From positions 25,979,543-26,043,542 of the forward strand of contig OZ024828.1 of NCBI GenBank assembly GCA_964016985.1: a stretch of DNA of 64,000 nt. Reading direction: 5' to 3'. Made by a program: the position numbers and the translations under genes. Below the pieces are notes generated by a model. It did not search any database. It was not told where the DNA came from and saw nothing but the letters and a program-made list of their open reading frames with translations. This DNA comes from Anodontia alba. Lineage: Eukaryota; Mollusca; Bivalvia; Lucinida; Lucinidae. Position 1 is the first letter of the stretch, and every line of letters begins with the position of its first letter. Shown piece after piece: positions 46,375 to 58,300 of this stretch.

Positions 46375-46565
46375 ATTGGGACAATTTTGTCTGAGCAAAC
46401 AGTGCAGACCCAGATCAGACGCCGCAATACGCGGCGTCTGATCTGGGTCTGTACTGTTTGCCAATCATTCAGAGTTCTAGACACATTATCAGTTATTGAA
46501 ACGGACTTCTTTAAATTTTTAAGACAAGTGCAGAAATGAATTAAGGTGTCCCAATATTTAGGGTA
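46375..46565. mobile_element. MITE-E3 with core 2 (full length)
   Basis: TACCCTAGATATTGGGACA and its inverse as ends. Core AGATCAGACGCCGC/GCGGCGTCTGATCT at 46397-46462 pairs almost perfectly. Confidence 0.75.
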
Positions 46566-46969
46566 AATATATATATGTAATTCAACCGCACCTTAAGAAA
46601 TGAGGTCCCTGCGATCTAAGATGAAACAGAAGGTCCAGATCAGCATCAGTACTTCCATGTCTATTAATTTAAGCATTTGGTATAGTAGAATAAGCAATGA
46701 ACAGCAAAGATCCTGCTCTGGGTACATGTACTGAGATCTGTCAGCTGATCTAGATGTTCGCCATTTTCATGTGACTGTAAAACCATTTTCACACGGCGAA
46801 ATTGAAATATGGCTTTTCTATCTATAGAATGATTTATGATAAATGATGTCCACACAGAGACTGAAGGCTTTCGATTTTTAGGTTGACTTCTTTCTTCTTA
46901 TTGGTTATATGACACTTTCACCTGTTTGACCTTCAGCACATGGGCTGGATTTCAATAACTGAGCATGTG

Positions 46970-47120
46970 GCGAAAACATACCTTAAGAAATATGCGGACA
47001 GTAACAACAGCGACCAGCCTGCACAGAGGCATAGTCTGACAAGGGTCGTTCAATATGCTAAGTAGATTCTACATGCCATAGTGATTTTGTTAGCAAAAGC
47101 TAAAGACCCTGGTCGGACAA
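46970..47120. mobile_element. Repeat F, partial copy 9
   Basis: GCGAAAACATACCTTAAGAA, ATGCGGACAGTAACAACAGC and GACCAGCCTGCACAGAGGC. Confidence 0.4.
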
Positions 47121-47213
47121 AAACTGATATGGGATTTCGCTCTTCGTGTCTCCCTTTGGCAGCTTCATTGTGATTTTTTTTTTTTAAATTTCTAATTAGC
47201 ACTTGTATGCTCC

Positions 47214-47419
47214 TTAACTCTTAGCGCACTGTGGGCAGATTCAGCAGACGTCAAATTGTAGATTTTTTCCCACACAATTAGAATTTGTAATTTCATGCAA
47301 ATTATTTTCTCAGGGCATAATTTTGCATGAAATGCAAAACCCTAATTTTCTAGAAAAAATAAGAAACATATTTCAAAAGGTCTTGAGCAGAAATTTTTAC
47401 CTAGCATGCTAAACGTTAA
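47214..47419. mobile_element. MITE-I copy
   Basis: TTAACTCTTAGCGCACTGTG at the left and TAGCATGCTAAACGTTAA at the right. The centre is ATTTCATGCAAATTATTTTC facing GCATAATTTTGCATGAAATG. Confidence 0.65.
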
Positions 47420-47621
47420 ATTTCTAATTTCACATTTATCATCCACAATGCTTCTAAATAAATAAAAATTATTTTTATGTATTTAAAATACTTTCAATTA
47501 TATGTTTTTATTAAAAACATCGTATACATCTCTACCTGTCACGAAGTATTTAATACTTGCGAGGCTAATTTTATGACAAAGCAGGACTTTTCAATCTCAA
47601 AAAAGCCTGACGCGTGGAACA

Positions 47622-47911
47622 CATTAGGAAAACACGCCTATTCAAATAAACAGAAAATTTCACCTCCAAAAACTAAAAATTTTCAAAAAAAAAACTCTGA
47701 TATTTTTCATATTTCTGCTCTGAACATAGACTGCGGATACTCGTTAGAACCGCCTCAGCGAGGCGGTTCTAACGAGTACCCACAATGTTTTCAAGCAAAA
47801 AAAAAAAAAAAAAAAAAAAGAAAAATAATGTATACCTCTGTAACCTCCATTTTTACTATACAAAAGTGGGGTTTAAGGGGATCAGAATTATATAGGCGTG
47901 TTTTCGTGATG
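47622..47911 (-). mobile_element. MITE-A copy 13
   Basis: Full length. An A-run of about 25 (47795-47819) replaces part of the right arm after CCCACAATG. Confidence 0.8.
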
Positions 47912-48162
47912 TAAAATCGCAGTTATTCTTTACTGGAATGGTTATGCCCTAACCGCTGTGCACACATTTGTTGTGTCTGTTATCCACACACTACAGTACG
48001 CAAAATTTGATGTTGTATATGCGAATATGAAATCATGTATAAGATATGGCGAACGCAGTTTCTCATACCCTTCAACGGTACACCTAAAATTATATTATGT
48101 TTGCCTAAGTTACATTGACGTTGTCAAATTTTACATCGTGGCTTAGCGTAATGACCACAATT

Positions 48163-48384
48163 ACTGGGACAGACAGGCCTGAGTAAACAGTGTAGACCAA
48201 CGTGGCGTCTGATCAGAGCCTACTTTGCTTGCTATTCATCCGCACTGGGCAGAGCCAGATCAGGGTCTACACTATTTGCCACTCAGTCCAGCAACTTTAG
48301 ACACATCAACAGGTTTTAAAATAGACATGTTGGAATTTTAGGCCAAGTAAGGTAAATACTTAGCGTATCCCAAAATTCAGGGTA
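48163..48384. mobile_element. MITE-E3, degenerate core 2
   Basis: ATTACTGGGACAGACAGGCC at the left, TATCCCAAAATTCAGGGTA at the right. The hairpin is scrambled. Confidence 0.55.
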
Positions 48385-48395
48385 TTACGAATTAT

Positions 48396-48677
48396 CATCA
48401 CAAAAACATACCTTTATAATTTTGACCCCCTTAAACCCTACTTTTATATAGTAAAACTGGGGTTTACAGGGGTATACATTAGTTTTCTTATTTCTGCTCA
48501 AAAACATAGATTGTGGGTACTCGTTAGAACCGCCTCACCGAGGCGGTTCTAACGAGTACCCACAATCTGTGTTTTGTTCAGAAATATGAAAAAAAAAAAT
48601 CTGAATTTTTATCTGAAAATTTTCAATTTTTGGTGGTAAAATTTTCAGTATATTTGAATGGGCATGTTTTCGTAATG
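48396..48677 (+). mobile_element. MITE-A copy 14
   Basis: Full-length forward copy with a near-perfect hairpin, 67 bp downstream of the transglutaminase-like stop codon. It could lie in that gene's 3' UTR. Confidence 0.8.
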
Positions 48678-48743
48678 TGATGTATTCTATGCGGCTAGCT
48701 TAGGCTGTGCTCAACATTATGGCTAATGATATAATGTTTTCTC

Positions 48744-49371
48744 TCATAATAACTCATCTTTATATTCAATCCTATACTGAAACACTGGAATATCAATACA
48801 GTCTTCCAAAACATGAGCATGAACCGTGAAATAATACGCCCCCTCTTGTGGCAACGTCACGTGATATGTTTCCGCATTATCTACATCCCTGATTTCATGA
48901 TCAATTTGTTCTTCGAGAGTATCCGAATCTATTTCCGGTCCAGGACCGGCGTACTCCAATTGCGGATTCACCGCCACATTTTGTAATAGAACAGTAATAC
49001 TTAATTTTCCATCGAAGGTTCTTATCACAGATTTCATATTTAAAGGACGGATGTTAAAATGGAACATGGCGGGCCAGGTTTTTAGTGTTCCTTCAAAAGC
49101 TTCTATGCTTGCTGTCTGGTTCATTAGCATCCACCTTTTATCTTTTGGAAAATGAGACATTAAAAATTCATCAGGAGAAGTAGCAAAGAAATGGTCCATA
49201 ACAAACTTCTCGCCTGATGCACCACATTCAGGGTCAACTAATCTGTATTGTCCATCCATACACACTGCCACCCAGGAGTGTTGGAACTTTGATGTCTGCA
49301 CCGTATTCCCAGGTAAATAATCCGAGTTTTTAATGTAACCATCTATTCGTTCGCACTTTAAACCAGCAACC
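48744..49371 (-). CDS. Transglutaminase-like gene, terminal exon
   Basis: Acceptor read on the minus strand is TGTTTCAG just above 49371. The first base completes a Lys codon, followed by 208 codons and a stop. It holds the triad His and Asp and the whole C-terminal region, ending YRIEYKDELL. Confidence 0.88.
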
Positions 49372-52300
49372 CTGAAACAGCAAAAGTAAATGTTTTATTG
49401 GTTGACAATATCTGTGACAATCTCTGTTTCTGTCTATATATTACAAAATAATATATATATTTGTGTCGGTCATAATAAAATGTCCTATCGCATATACATT
49501 AAACAATATAAATCATACAGCTGATTTTCGTTATCTCAAACACTGATAAGTCAAACTAAATAAAGGACTACTGGTTTAGTTTGCTATGTGTTCCTTACAT
49601 GTAAATCTAAAATTTTATCTCAAAGTACGGTTATCTCAAATCAAAACTTCTGCAGACAGAACTGCAACAGAAGAACCGCCTTGAAACGGTCAGTAGAAAA
49701 AATAGTGGGCGGCTTAAACCAGTTTTATTCGTGCGAAACCGCACCCTTAACCCTTGTCATGCTGAATAAATTAAGATGCCATGCCCACTTCTCATTTCCA
49801 GCCAATAAGATTACTTGATCCGGGTTTTTGATAGAAATTCACATATTTAATGACAAACAGTGCAGATCAAGATCAGTTGGCTTCTTCAGAAGCCAACTGA
49901 TCTGGATCTACACTGTTTACTAAGACAGGGCATGTCGTGTTCAGCAAGGGAATGGTTAATTCTTATACAGCTCTAAATTACAACTACATGTGCGGTCCCT
50001 ATAGGGTTTCTCTACCTCATCTGTGAAACATAACATACAATCAAAAAACAGTGTGATGAAATAAAGCAAACCGATCTGGCGATCTGAAGCTAGAAAACAA
50101 CAACAACAACAACAACAACAAAACAGACACATGACCCCGATGAACCAGACCACAGATATTGATATATATATTGATACATGTAGTAAGGCATCAATGAGGG
50201 ATCCGTCATTTTGTCTGAGCACTGACCCACCGTCGCGCAATTAAAGAGGAATGCAAATGCGATCAGGGTTTATACTGTTTGCCACTCATCTAGAAACTAG
50301 TCAACAGGTAGTAAAATGGACTTTTATGAAGAGACTGTACAAAAAAAAAACAAAAAAAAAAACTGAGTCCCCAATTTTCGTTCTTTTGTGTGTTTTTGTT
50401 TCCAATAGCACTCTTTTTAGATTCTTATTGTACAGTGTTTGGACAAGTATGGTAAGAAATTTAGGTGTTCGAATACTTATCGTATATTTGGGCCTCGCAA
50501 TGCGAAAACGCGTCTTCGAGCATAAGCGTTCTAATCATGAGCCTGCGCATCCGCGCAGTCTGATCTTGGTCTTCGCTGTCCGCTAACAGAATCATTGGAC
50601 ACTATAGAATGTAACAACGGAAAGCAAATGCCTGGATCAAACTTTGCGCATGCGTGGGTTGTATCTGAATATGTGCATTTTCCGCATGCTCTAAGACATA
50701 TTTTCGCTTGGCGTGGCTTACTTTGAAATAAGGAATAAATCCGCAACGGCAAACAGCCCATCATGAAAACATGCCTAAATAATTCTGACCCCCTTAAAAT
50801 CCACTTTTATATAGTAAAACTGGGGTTTACAGGCGCATACGTTATTTTTCATATTTTTGCTCAAAAACATAGATTGTGGGTACTCGTTAGAACTGCCTCG
50901 CCGAGGCGGTTCTAACGAGTACCCACAATCTATGTTTTGAAAAGAAATTTGAAAAGTATCAGAACATTTTTAGTTTATTGGGGTGAAGTTTTCTATATAT
51001 TTGGATAGGTGAGTTTTCGAAACGGTAATAATTTTGATTGTTTCTGTTCATTAGGAACAACAAGAAAAGTTTGTCCCTGTTCTTGGCTATTTCTATAATT
51101 ATTAAATTCCTATCAAATTACTGAGCTTACGCGGGTCATTTATTATATCCTATTTTAATAGTACTTTTTCAACTGAATTTTGTATTCTTTGCCTCGAGTT
51201 ACTCTGGTCATCGAACTTAACAAATATTTAAGTGTTCCTTCTTAAAAAGGTCTTTGTAACAAAGTGGTAAACTAACCATAATATTTTAAATATTGAAAGT
51301 CGCTGTTCATTTAATTTTGTCCTAAATTATTCAGCCTATACTGATGACAGGCTAACAAATGTGCCCGCTATTTGTTGGGCTAAATAATCAAACACCAATA
51401 CTACTCTTATTAAAGGGAAACACACACAAAATTTAAAGTATGTCTGATGGTCAAAATATTTACAAACTGAATATTTTGGTGCAAGTTTTATCAATTTCCA
51501 TCAAGAAATGAGGAAGTTATTGGAGATTTTAGCTTTTGTAATTGTTCACATGGGCGCCGCCATTCTGAATATTTAATAAGGGACTGAAAACTTCTAAAAT
51601 GGCAATAAATTTTTCTGTTAGTCAGAAAACAATGTAATTTTGGGGAACATACGTTGCTATTATACTAAAGAAGACATTTGCAGTAAGATAGCATTTGATG
51701 TTTTAGTATGGAACGCCAAAGCTTTCTTATGTTGTAAAAGGCTAGTTTGATTTGTTAAAAGATGGGTTATCTTGTCTAAGAAGTGCGTAAACTTGTCTAT
51801 AATAACATTGTTTTCTGTCTAACAGAAACATTTATTGCCATTTTAGAAGTTTTCAGTCCCTCATTAAATATTCAGAATTTGCCATTTTAGAATTTTTCAG
51901 TGTGTTGTTTTGTCCACACAATGTCTTATTATGTCAAAAGGTCATGTTGTCATGATAAACGCTCGTGTTGTTATGACCACACAGTGTCTTATTATGTTAA
52001 AAGGCTACGATGTTATGTTAAATTCGCGTGCTGTTTTGTCCACACGGAGTTTTATTATGTTAAAAGGCTATGTTATTATGTTAAAAATTGGTTTATATTG
52101 TCTACGAAGCATGTAAACTTGTCTAAACAACGTGTTATTATGTTAAATACATATGTTGTTTTGTCCAAACAGTGTCTTATTATGTTAAGATGTTATGTTA
52201 TTATGTTAAATGCATGTGCTGTTATGTCCACAGAGTGCCTTGGTATGTTAAAATGCTATATTATTATGTTTAAAAATGGGTTATCTTATCTACGAGGCAT

Positions 52301-55300
52301 GTGAATTTGTCTATAAACCGTGTTATTATGCCACACACGTGTGTTGTTTTGTTCACACATAGTCTTATTCTGTTAAAAGGCTATGTTATTATTTCAAAAA
52401 GCTTTGGTCTCTACATCATACGTTTATGTTAAACATTTGTGTTGTTTTGTCCAAACAGTGTCTTATTATATTAAAAGGCTATGTTATTATGTTAAGAAAT
52501 CCGGTTATCTTGTTTATGAAGTATGTGAACTTGTCTGTAAATGTGTTATTATGTTAAACGCATGGTTTGTTATGTACACACACTGTCTTATTCTGTTGAA
52601 AGGCTATGTTATTATGTTAAAATTTAGGTTATCCTTTCAATGAGGCATTTGAACTTGTTTATACAAAGTGTTATGTTTAACGGGTGGGCTGTTTTGTCCA
52701 CACAGTATCTTATTATGTTAAACGGCTATGTTGTTATGTGAAAAAGTTTTGTTATCCTGTCTACATAACATGTGAATTTGTCTATACAAACTGTTATTTT
52801 GTTTAACGCTCGTGTTGTTTTGTCCACCCAGTTTCTTATTATGTTAAAAGACTATGTTATTATGTTGAACACGTATGTTGTTTTCTCTACACAGTGTCCT
52901 ATTATGTTAAAAGGTAATGTAATTATATTAAAACGTTGGGTTATCTTGTCTGCGAAGCATGTGAACTTGTCTATACAACTTGTTATTATGCAAATGGGTG
53001 TGTTGTTTTGTGTACATAATATCTTATTATGTCAAAAGACAAAACTATTATGTTAAAAAGTAGGGTTGTCTTGTCTATGAAGTAGTGTATTATTATGGCA
53101 AAATACTACGTTGTTATGTTAAAACGCGGTGTTATCTTCTTTAATCAATATGTTGTCTTATTCAACTGCGTGGTGTTGTTCCCGAAAATCTACGCGTGCG
53201 ACATTGTGTGGACAAAACGACAGGTGAGTTTGACATAATAGCATATCGTCTAGACAAGTTACTCTTAGACAAGATGACCCAAACTTTAACATAATGATAT
53301 ATACGTTTGACATAATAAAACACCGTGTAGACAAGTCAACGCCATATGTTGACAAAATAACGTATCTGTGTAAGATAATAACAAACTATATAGACAAGTT
53401 CAAGTGCTCTTTTAGACAAGATAACTCCACGTTGTGACAAAATAAAATGGTTCTTTAACATAATAAGACAGCGTATGGGCATGTCAACATTATATATTGA
53501 CAAAACAACACGCGTCTTTAAGATAATAACATAATGCATGGACAAGTTCACACAATTCTTAGACAAGACAACAAGAAATATAACGACATAAGACAGCTTT
53601 GGCGTTCCATAGTTTAGCATATGTGAGTTATTCAGCTTATGCATATTTAATTAGGAGCAAATGACATTACAAACTCAAAACAATGGCGGCGCCCATGACA
53701 ACCTTGTTTGAAATATTCAAATACCCATAACTTTCTTAATTTTCAACCGATTTTGATAAAAGTTGCATCAATTTTCTCAGCTAATGTAGGTCTTTAAACA
53801 GATTATTAATTTTGTGAATGTTTTCCTTTAAGTCATACTGATCCTCGAACTTACCAAATACAGTAAAATTCCGCCATTAACCCTTGTCATGCTGAATAAA
53901 TCAAGATGCAACGACCACTTCTAATTGCCAGCCAGTTAGATTACTTGATCTGGGTTTTTGATAGAAATTCACATATTTAATAGCAAACAGTGCAGATCCA
54001 GATCAGTCAAGTGATCTGGATCTACACTGTTTGCTAAGACAGGGCATACCGTGTTCAGCAAGAGAAGGGTTACGACCAACTTTGGTACTGCCTTAAAGTG
54101 GTCTTATTAGCGGGGCGGTCTTCATAATGAATGTAGAATTAAGCTCCAGATAAGGAGCTTTTTTTTCAGCCTAAAATTACCGATATTTTCCTTATTTCTC
54201 CACAAAAAAGGCTGTGGTACTCATTAGAAGCGCCTCACCGAGCCCGAAGACACACGTCTTTGCAGGGCGCGACCCATAATAGCCCATTTATATCAGAGAA
54301 TTAGGTGACAGTATTAGTTTTATACGATATTCACACAACTTACTTTAACATGTCCATATAGACAGAACTGTACAATGTCTTCTTTTCACAAAGCTGTTTT
54401 AACCGCCCTGAAGGTGAGTTTGATTTCTTGCTGACCTTCGCAAACTTCTTCAAGTCCTGACTGGCAAGCCAACAATACAAGGCATGCGCTTTTAAATGCT
54501 CCGAATTAAGCCCTTTAGTGACAGCTGCAACTAGGCTCTTCAGGTCGTGATGTTGTTCCGCGATTACCTGAAACATATAGACACAGGAGTTGTTTCATGT
54601 ACGGAGGAGTTTACCTAACCACACGTTTACTGGGCAGGCTTTGTCCTCTAAGTGGTTAACCAGTATTGTGAACATTGTTTCGCCAGAAACTGATAACTGC
54701 CCTTCTTGAATCAGCGTAAGGGAGAGAATGACCGTAGAAAATATTTCATGACCAATCTCCACCAAAAAATGTTGCCGACTTCGGCGGGGTTGAACCCACG
54801 ACCTCCTGGTCTCCAGTCGGGGCCACCGAGGCCGGCATTAGTATTTGATGATAACTGGATTAATTAATTTCATTTATCCATAAAATAATGTGTTTTAGGT
54901 ACATGCACCCTTAAGAGGCGCCTCACCGAGGCACTGCCGAGAGTACCCTCAAACACGCTAAAAGTTAGTATCCGTCCTTTTACTGTGGGTGGTATAAGAA
55001 ACACAAAAATAAGGCCCGAGGCACTGCCGAGAGTAACCTCAAACACGCTAAAAGATAGTATCCGTCCTTTTACTGTGGGTGGTATAAGAAACACAAAAAT
55101 AAGGCCTTACATGTACATTCGAACCTCGTTATCTCGAACTCGCTTATTTCGAATTACCGCTTATCTCAAAGTGAAAATCTGGTCCCTGTTTTAACATGAA
55201 ACTATGACAACAGGTAACAAAAAAATGTGGAAAAGAGGAAAGAGCAATTTATCCTCTTTTCCACATTATTTTATATATACTCGTATATTTTTAACTTCAG

Positions 55301-58300
55301 GAATCAAATTAATCACATATTCATTTGTTAAATATGGTTGTTCAATTTATTGTTTTCCTCACTCTCTCAACTCTGATATGTCGAGGTACGGATATCTCGA
55401 AGTGTTTCAGTGACTCCCTTAGAATTCGAGATAACGGGAGTCGCCTGTAACTATTTTTTGAAGTTTTGAAGACAACCAAAAACGAGAACTGTTTCATGTA
55501 ATCAGAATTCAAATAAACCACCCAATGTCCTCCCATTTATAAGTATAAAGCGGCAATTGGAAGGTGCAGTAATCAGTACAGTCGAATTTCGATGGCTGGA
55601 ACATCTTTGCGACCATAGAAATTGTTCGAGCTTTGGGTATTTCGCCACTGATGGTTAATCATGACGCCAGGTCAGGAAGCGAATGCTGATTATTTAAGGA
55701 AATCTTTTCTATCTTCTACACAATAATAATATGTTGAGTGTACTCATTGGAATCGCCTCGATGATGGGGATTCTAATGAGTACACTAAAAAATCAATTTC
55801 ATGATAAAGAATAAGAAACAAACCCGTAATATCTGTTTTCTAGGGCTATCAGAAGAATTTCCTTGGGATTGAAAAACGAGTTCGAATTTGCCATGGTACA
55901 CGAGCTATCGGCGTTCGAGTCATTGAGGTTTTACTTTATTAACAAATTTAGGTGATGAAAAGTATTTATACATTCTAGAACTCCAAAGCGAAAGGACACA
56001 CGTTTTGCGCGTTTGTCATCTATACTACAAGGAGCTGTTTGAATAATTGCGGTCACCGTCGGCAGTTTTCAAAGAGAATTGTTTCGAATTAGGGTAAAGC
56101 TGAATTGTCAACAGCAACTTAATCCTGTGTATGCTGGATTTTAACATTAGCTGACAACAATTTTAAAGCGTTCTTTAGTTTTCTTAATACATTCTAGGTA
56201 TACCGTTCAACCCGGTTTGAAGTAGAAGCACTTCGTTCCAATAGTAAAATTCATTACAGTAGAACCTCGATAGCTCGAACACCGATGGCTCGTTTACCAT
56301 GGCTAATTCGAACTCGTTTTTGAGTCCCTAGGAACTTTTTCCAAGAGAACAAATATTTGGTGAAATTTTGTCGTTTTATCATGAAATTGTATGTTGAGTG
56401 TACTCATTAGAATCGCCTCATTGAGGCGATTCTAATAACTACACTCAACATACAATTATTATATAGAAGATCAAAAAGATTTCCCTTAATTCTTCACCAT
56501 TTGCTTCCTGTCCTAGCGCCAGGATTAACCCTCAATGGCTCGAACTACCCATATCTCGAACAAATTTTCATGGTCCCAAAGAGGTTCGAGCCATTTAGGT
56601 TTGACTGTATTTCGACATGACTACAAATGTAGGAAAGGCCACAGTCATGAAACACAGCCATCAAGAGGAACCAACAGAAGAAGAGTGGAAAAAACAAACA
56701 TTATTACATGAAAAACAGTACCGCACGTTATTAATAGCCGTGCATTAACCGGCGAAAAGCCGTGTATTAACAAGGCAATTCACGCGCTGTTAATGCACGA
56801 CTACGCAACTTTCAATAATGATCGCACCGGGGCCACAGATTTGCTGCCGATACGAGATCTGTACTGCCCGGCCCTAAAATGAGCATAATCAGTGTAAATT
56901 ACGTTCGCGAGACATCGGTGAAAAGACGAAACAAAATAGTGCAAGAAATAACGCGAAATGTAGCAAATGTTTCAAGTTGTTTTGCAATAATAGCGATCGA
57001 ACACGATTTTTCAATGCATTAACATTCGCCAGGTCCCTTGGGAGGTGTTGAAAACCGCGGCCTTCGGCCTCGGTTTTTTTTAAACACCTCCCACGGGACC
57101 TGGCGAATGTTGCATAAAAAACCATGTTTGATCCCTATACTGACAAAAAATGTATGAGGGACAAAGGAACAAGGAAGGATTGCAACAATAGAACCATCTT
57201 GGAACAGTACTCGCATTTTATTCCGGGTAATTTCATATATATAAATTTCCGGGACAATTACTTGTAAAATTATTTCTAACTTACGGATGTCTGTCACTTG
57301 TGCCTTCAGCACCCGAGCGACTAAGTGAAGTAAATATGATGGGCTTATTTAGCAAAATGGCCCTTATGCATTATGCGAACAGAGAAAGCCTAGATCTGAT
57401 CAGGGTCTTTTTTATTCGATCATATAAATCTGCATTATCCACCGATTCGTAAACGGGTAAAGTACTCGTATACATCATCACGAAAACATGCCTATATAAT
57501 TTTGACCCCCTTAAACCCCACTTTTATTTAGTAAAACTGGGGTTTACTGGGGTATACATTATTTTTCTTATTTTTGCTCGAAAACATAGATTGTGGGTAC
57601 TCGTTAGAACCGCCTCGTTGAGGCGGTTCTAACGGGTACCCACAATTTATGTTTTGATAAGAGATATGAAAAATGTCAGAGTTTTTTTATCTGAAAATTT
57701 TCAGTTTTTGGAGTTGAAATTTTGTATATATTTGAATAGGCATGTTTTCGTAATGTGTACCACGAAATCAAACTGCTCGAATGAGCACTATTATCTGAGC
57801 ATTCGTTTCCCACACATGGCAGACGAAGGGCCTTTTTCACGCGCTTCATACCATACGGATTTAATAATATGGTTAAACGTTTAACAATGTCGGTCCTATC
57901 TTAACAGCTTGTAAAAATATTGAGACACATTTATGGACTCAAACGTCTTTGATGATTCCAGCTTATGAAAAAGGTATTACAGTTTATGTAAGCAACTAAA
58001 AATAAGAAAATATGTAAATAATTATTAAGTATGCCACAGACAGATTAACCCTCTATAACGGCTCGTATATCTCGAACTTACTTTTGATATTAACCTTTAG
58101 AAAGCTTAATTTACAAATGTAAATATAAGCAGGGATAGATTTCTTCTCTTTCCCCGTAAATCGGTCCTATTTCTACCTATTTATTTGTTTGTTTGATTTT
58201 GGCTTAATGTCGCTTTCAACAATCTTTCAGTCATATGTCTGGATGTGGCAGGGAGCTCAATGCTCACTTTTAGAGTGCTGCCTCACTGAAATATCACGCC

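Larger units (their letters stand above)
51413..53837. mobile_element. 2.4-kb foldback structure with tandem-repeat arms
   Basis: The outer segments are diverged inverted repeats: TTAAAGGGAAACACACACAA.. and ATGGGCGCCGCCATT at the left match AATGGCGGCGCCCAT and GTTTTCCTTTAA at the right. Both sides then read GGAACGCCAAAGC (51710; inverse near 53602). Inside, 51900-53155 is a tandem array in one orientation and 53160-53600 the same words inverted. No protein or transposase is evident. It lies in an intron of the transglutaminase-like gene. Confidence 0.75.

Noticed and set aside
51900..53056. Open frames of 86-134 residues with repeated LIMLKGYVIML-like phrases
   Set aside because: They follow from the tandem DNA repeat, which happens to lack stops in one frame. 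There is no start context, splice signal or codon bias typical of the real exons.
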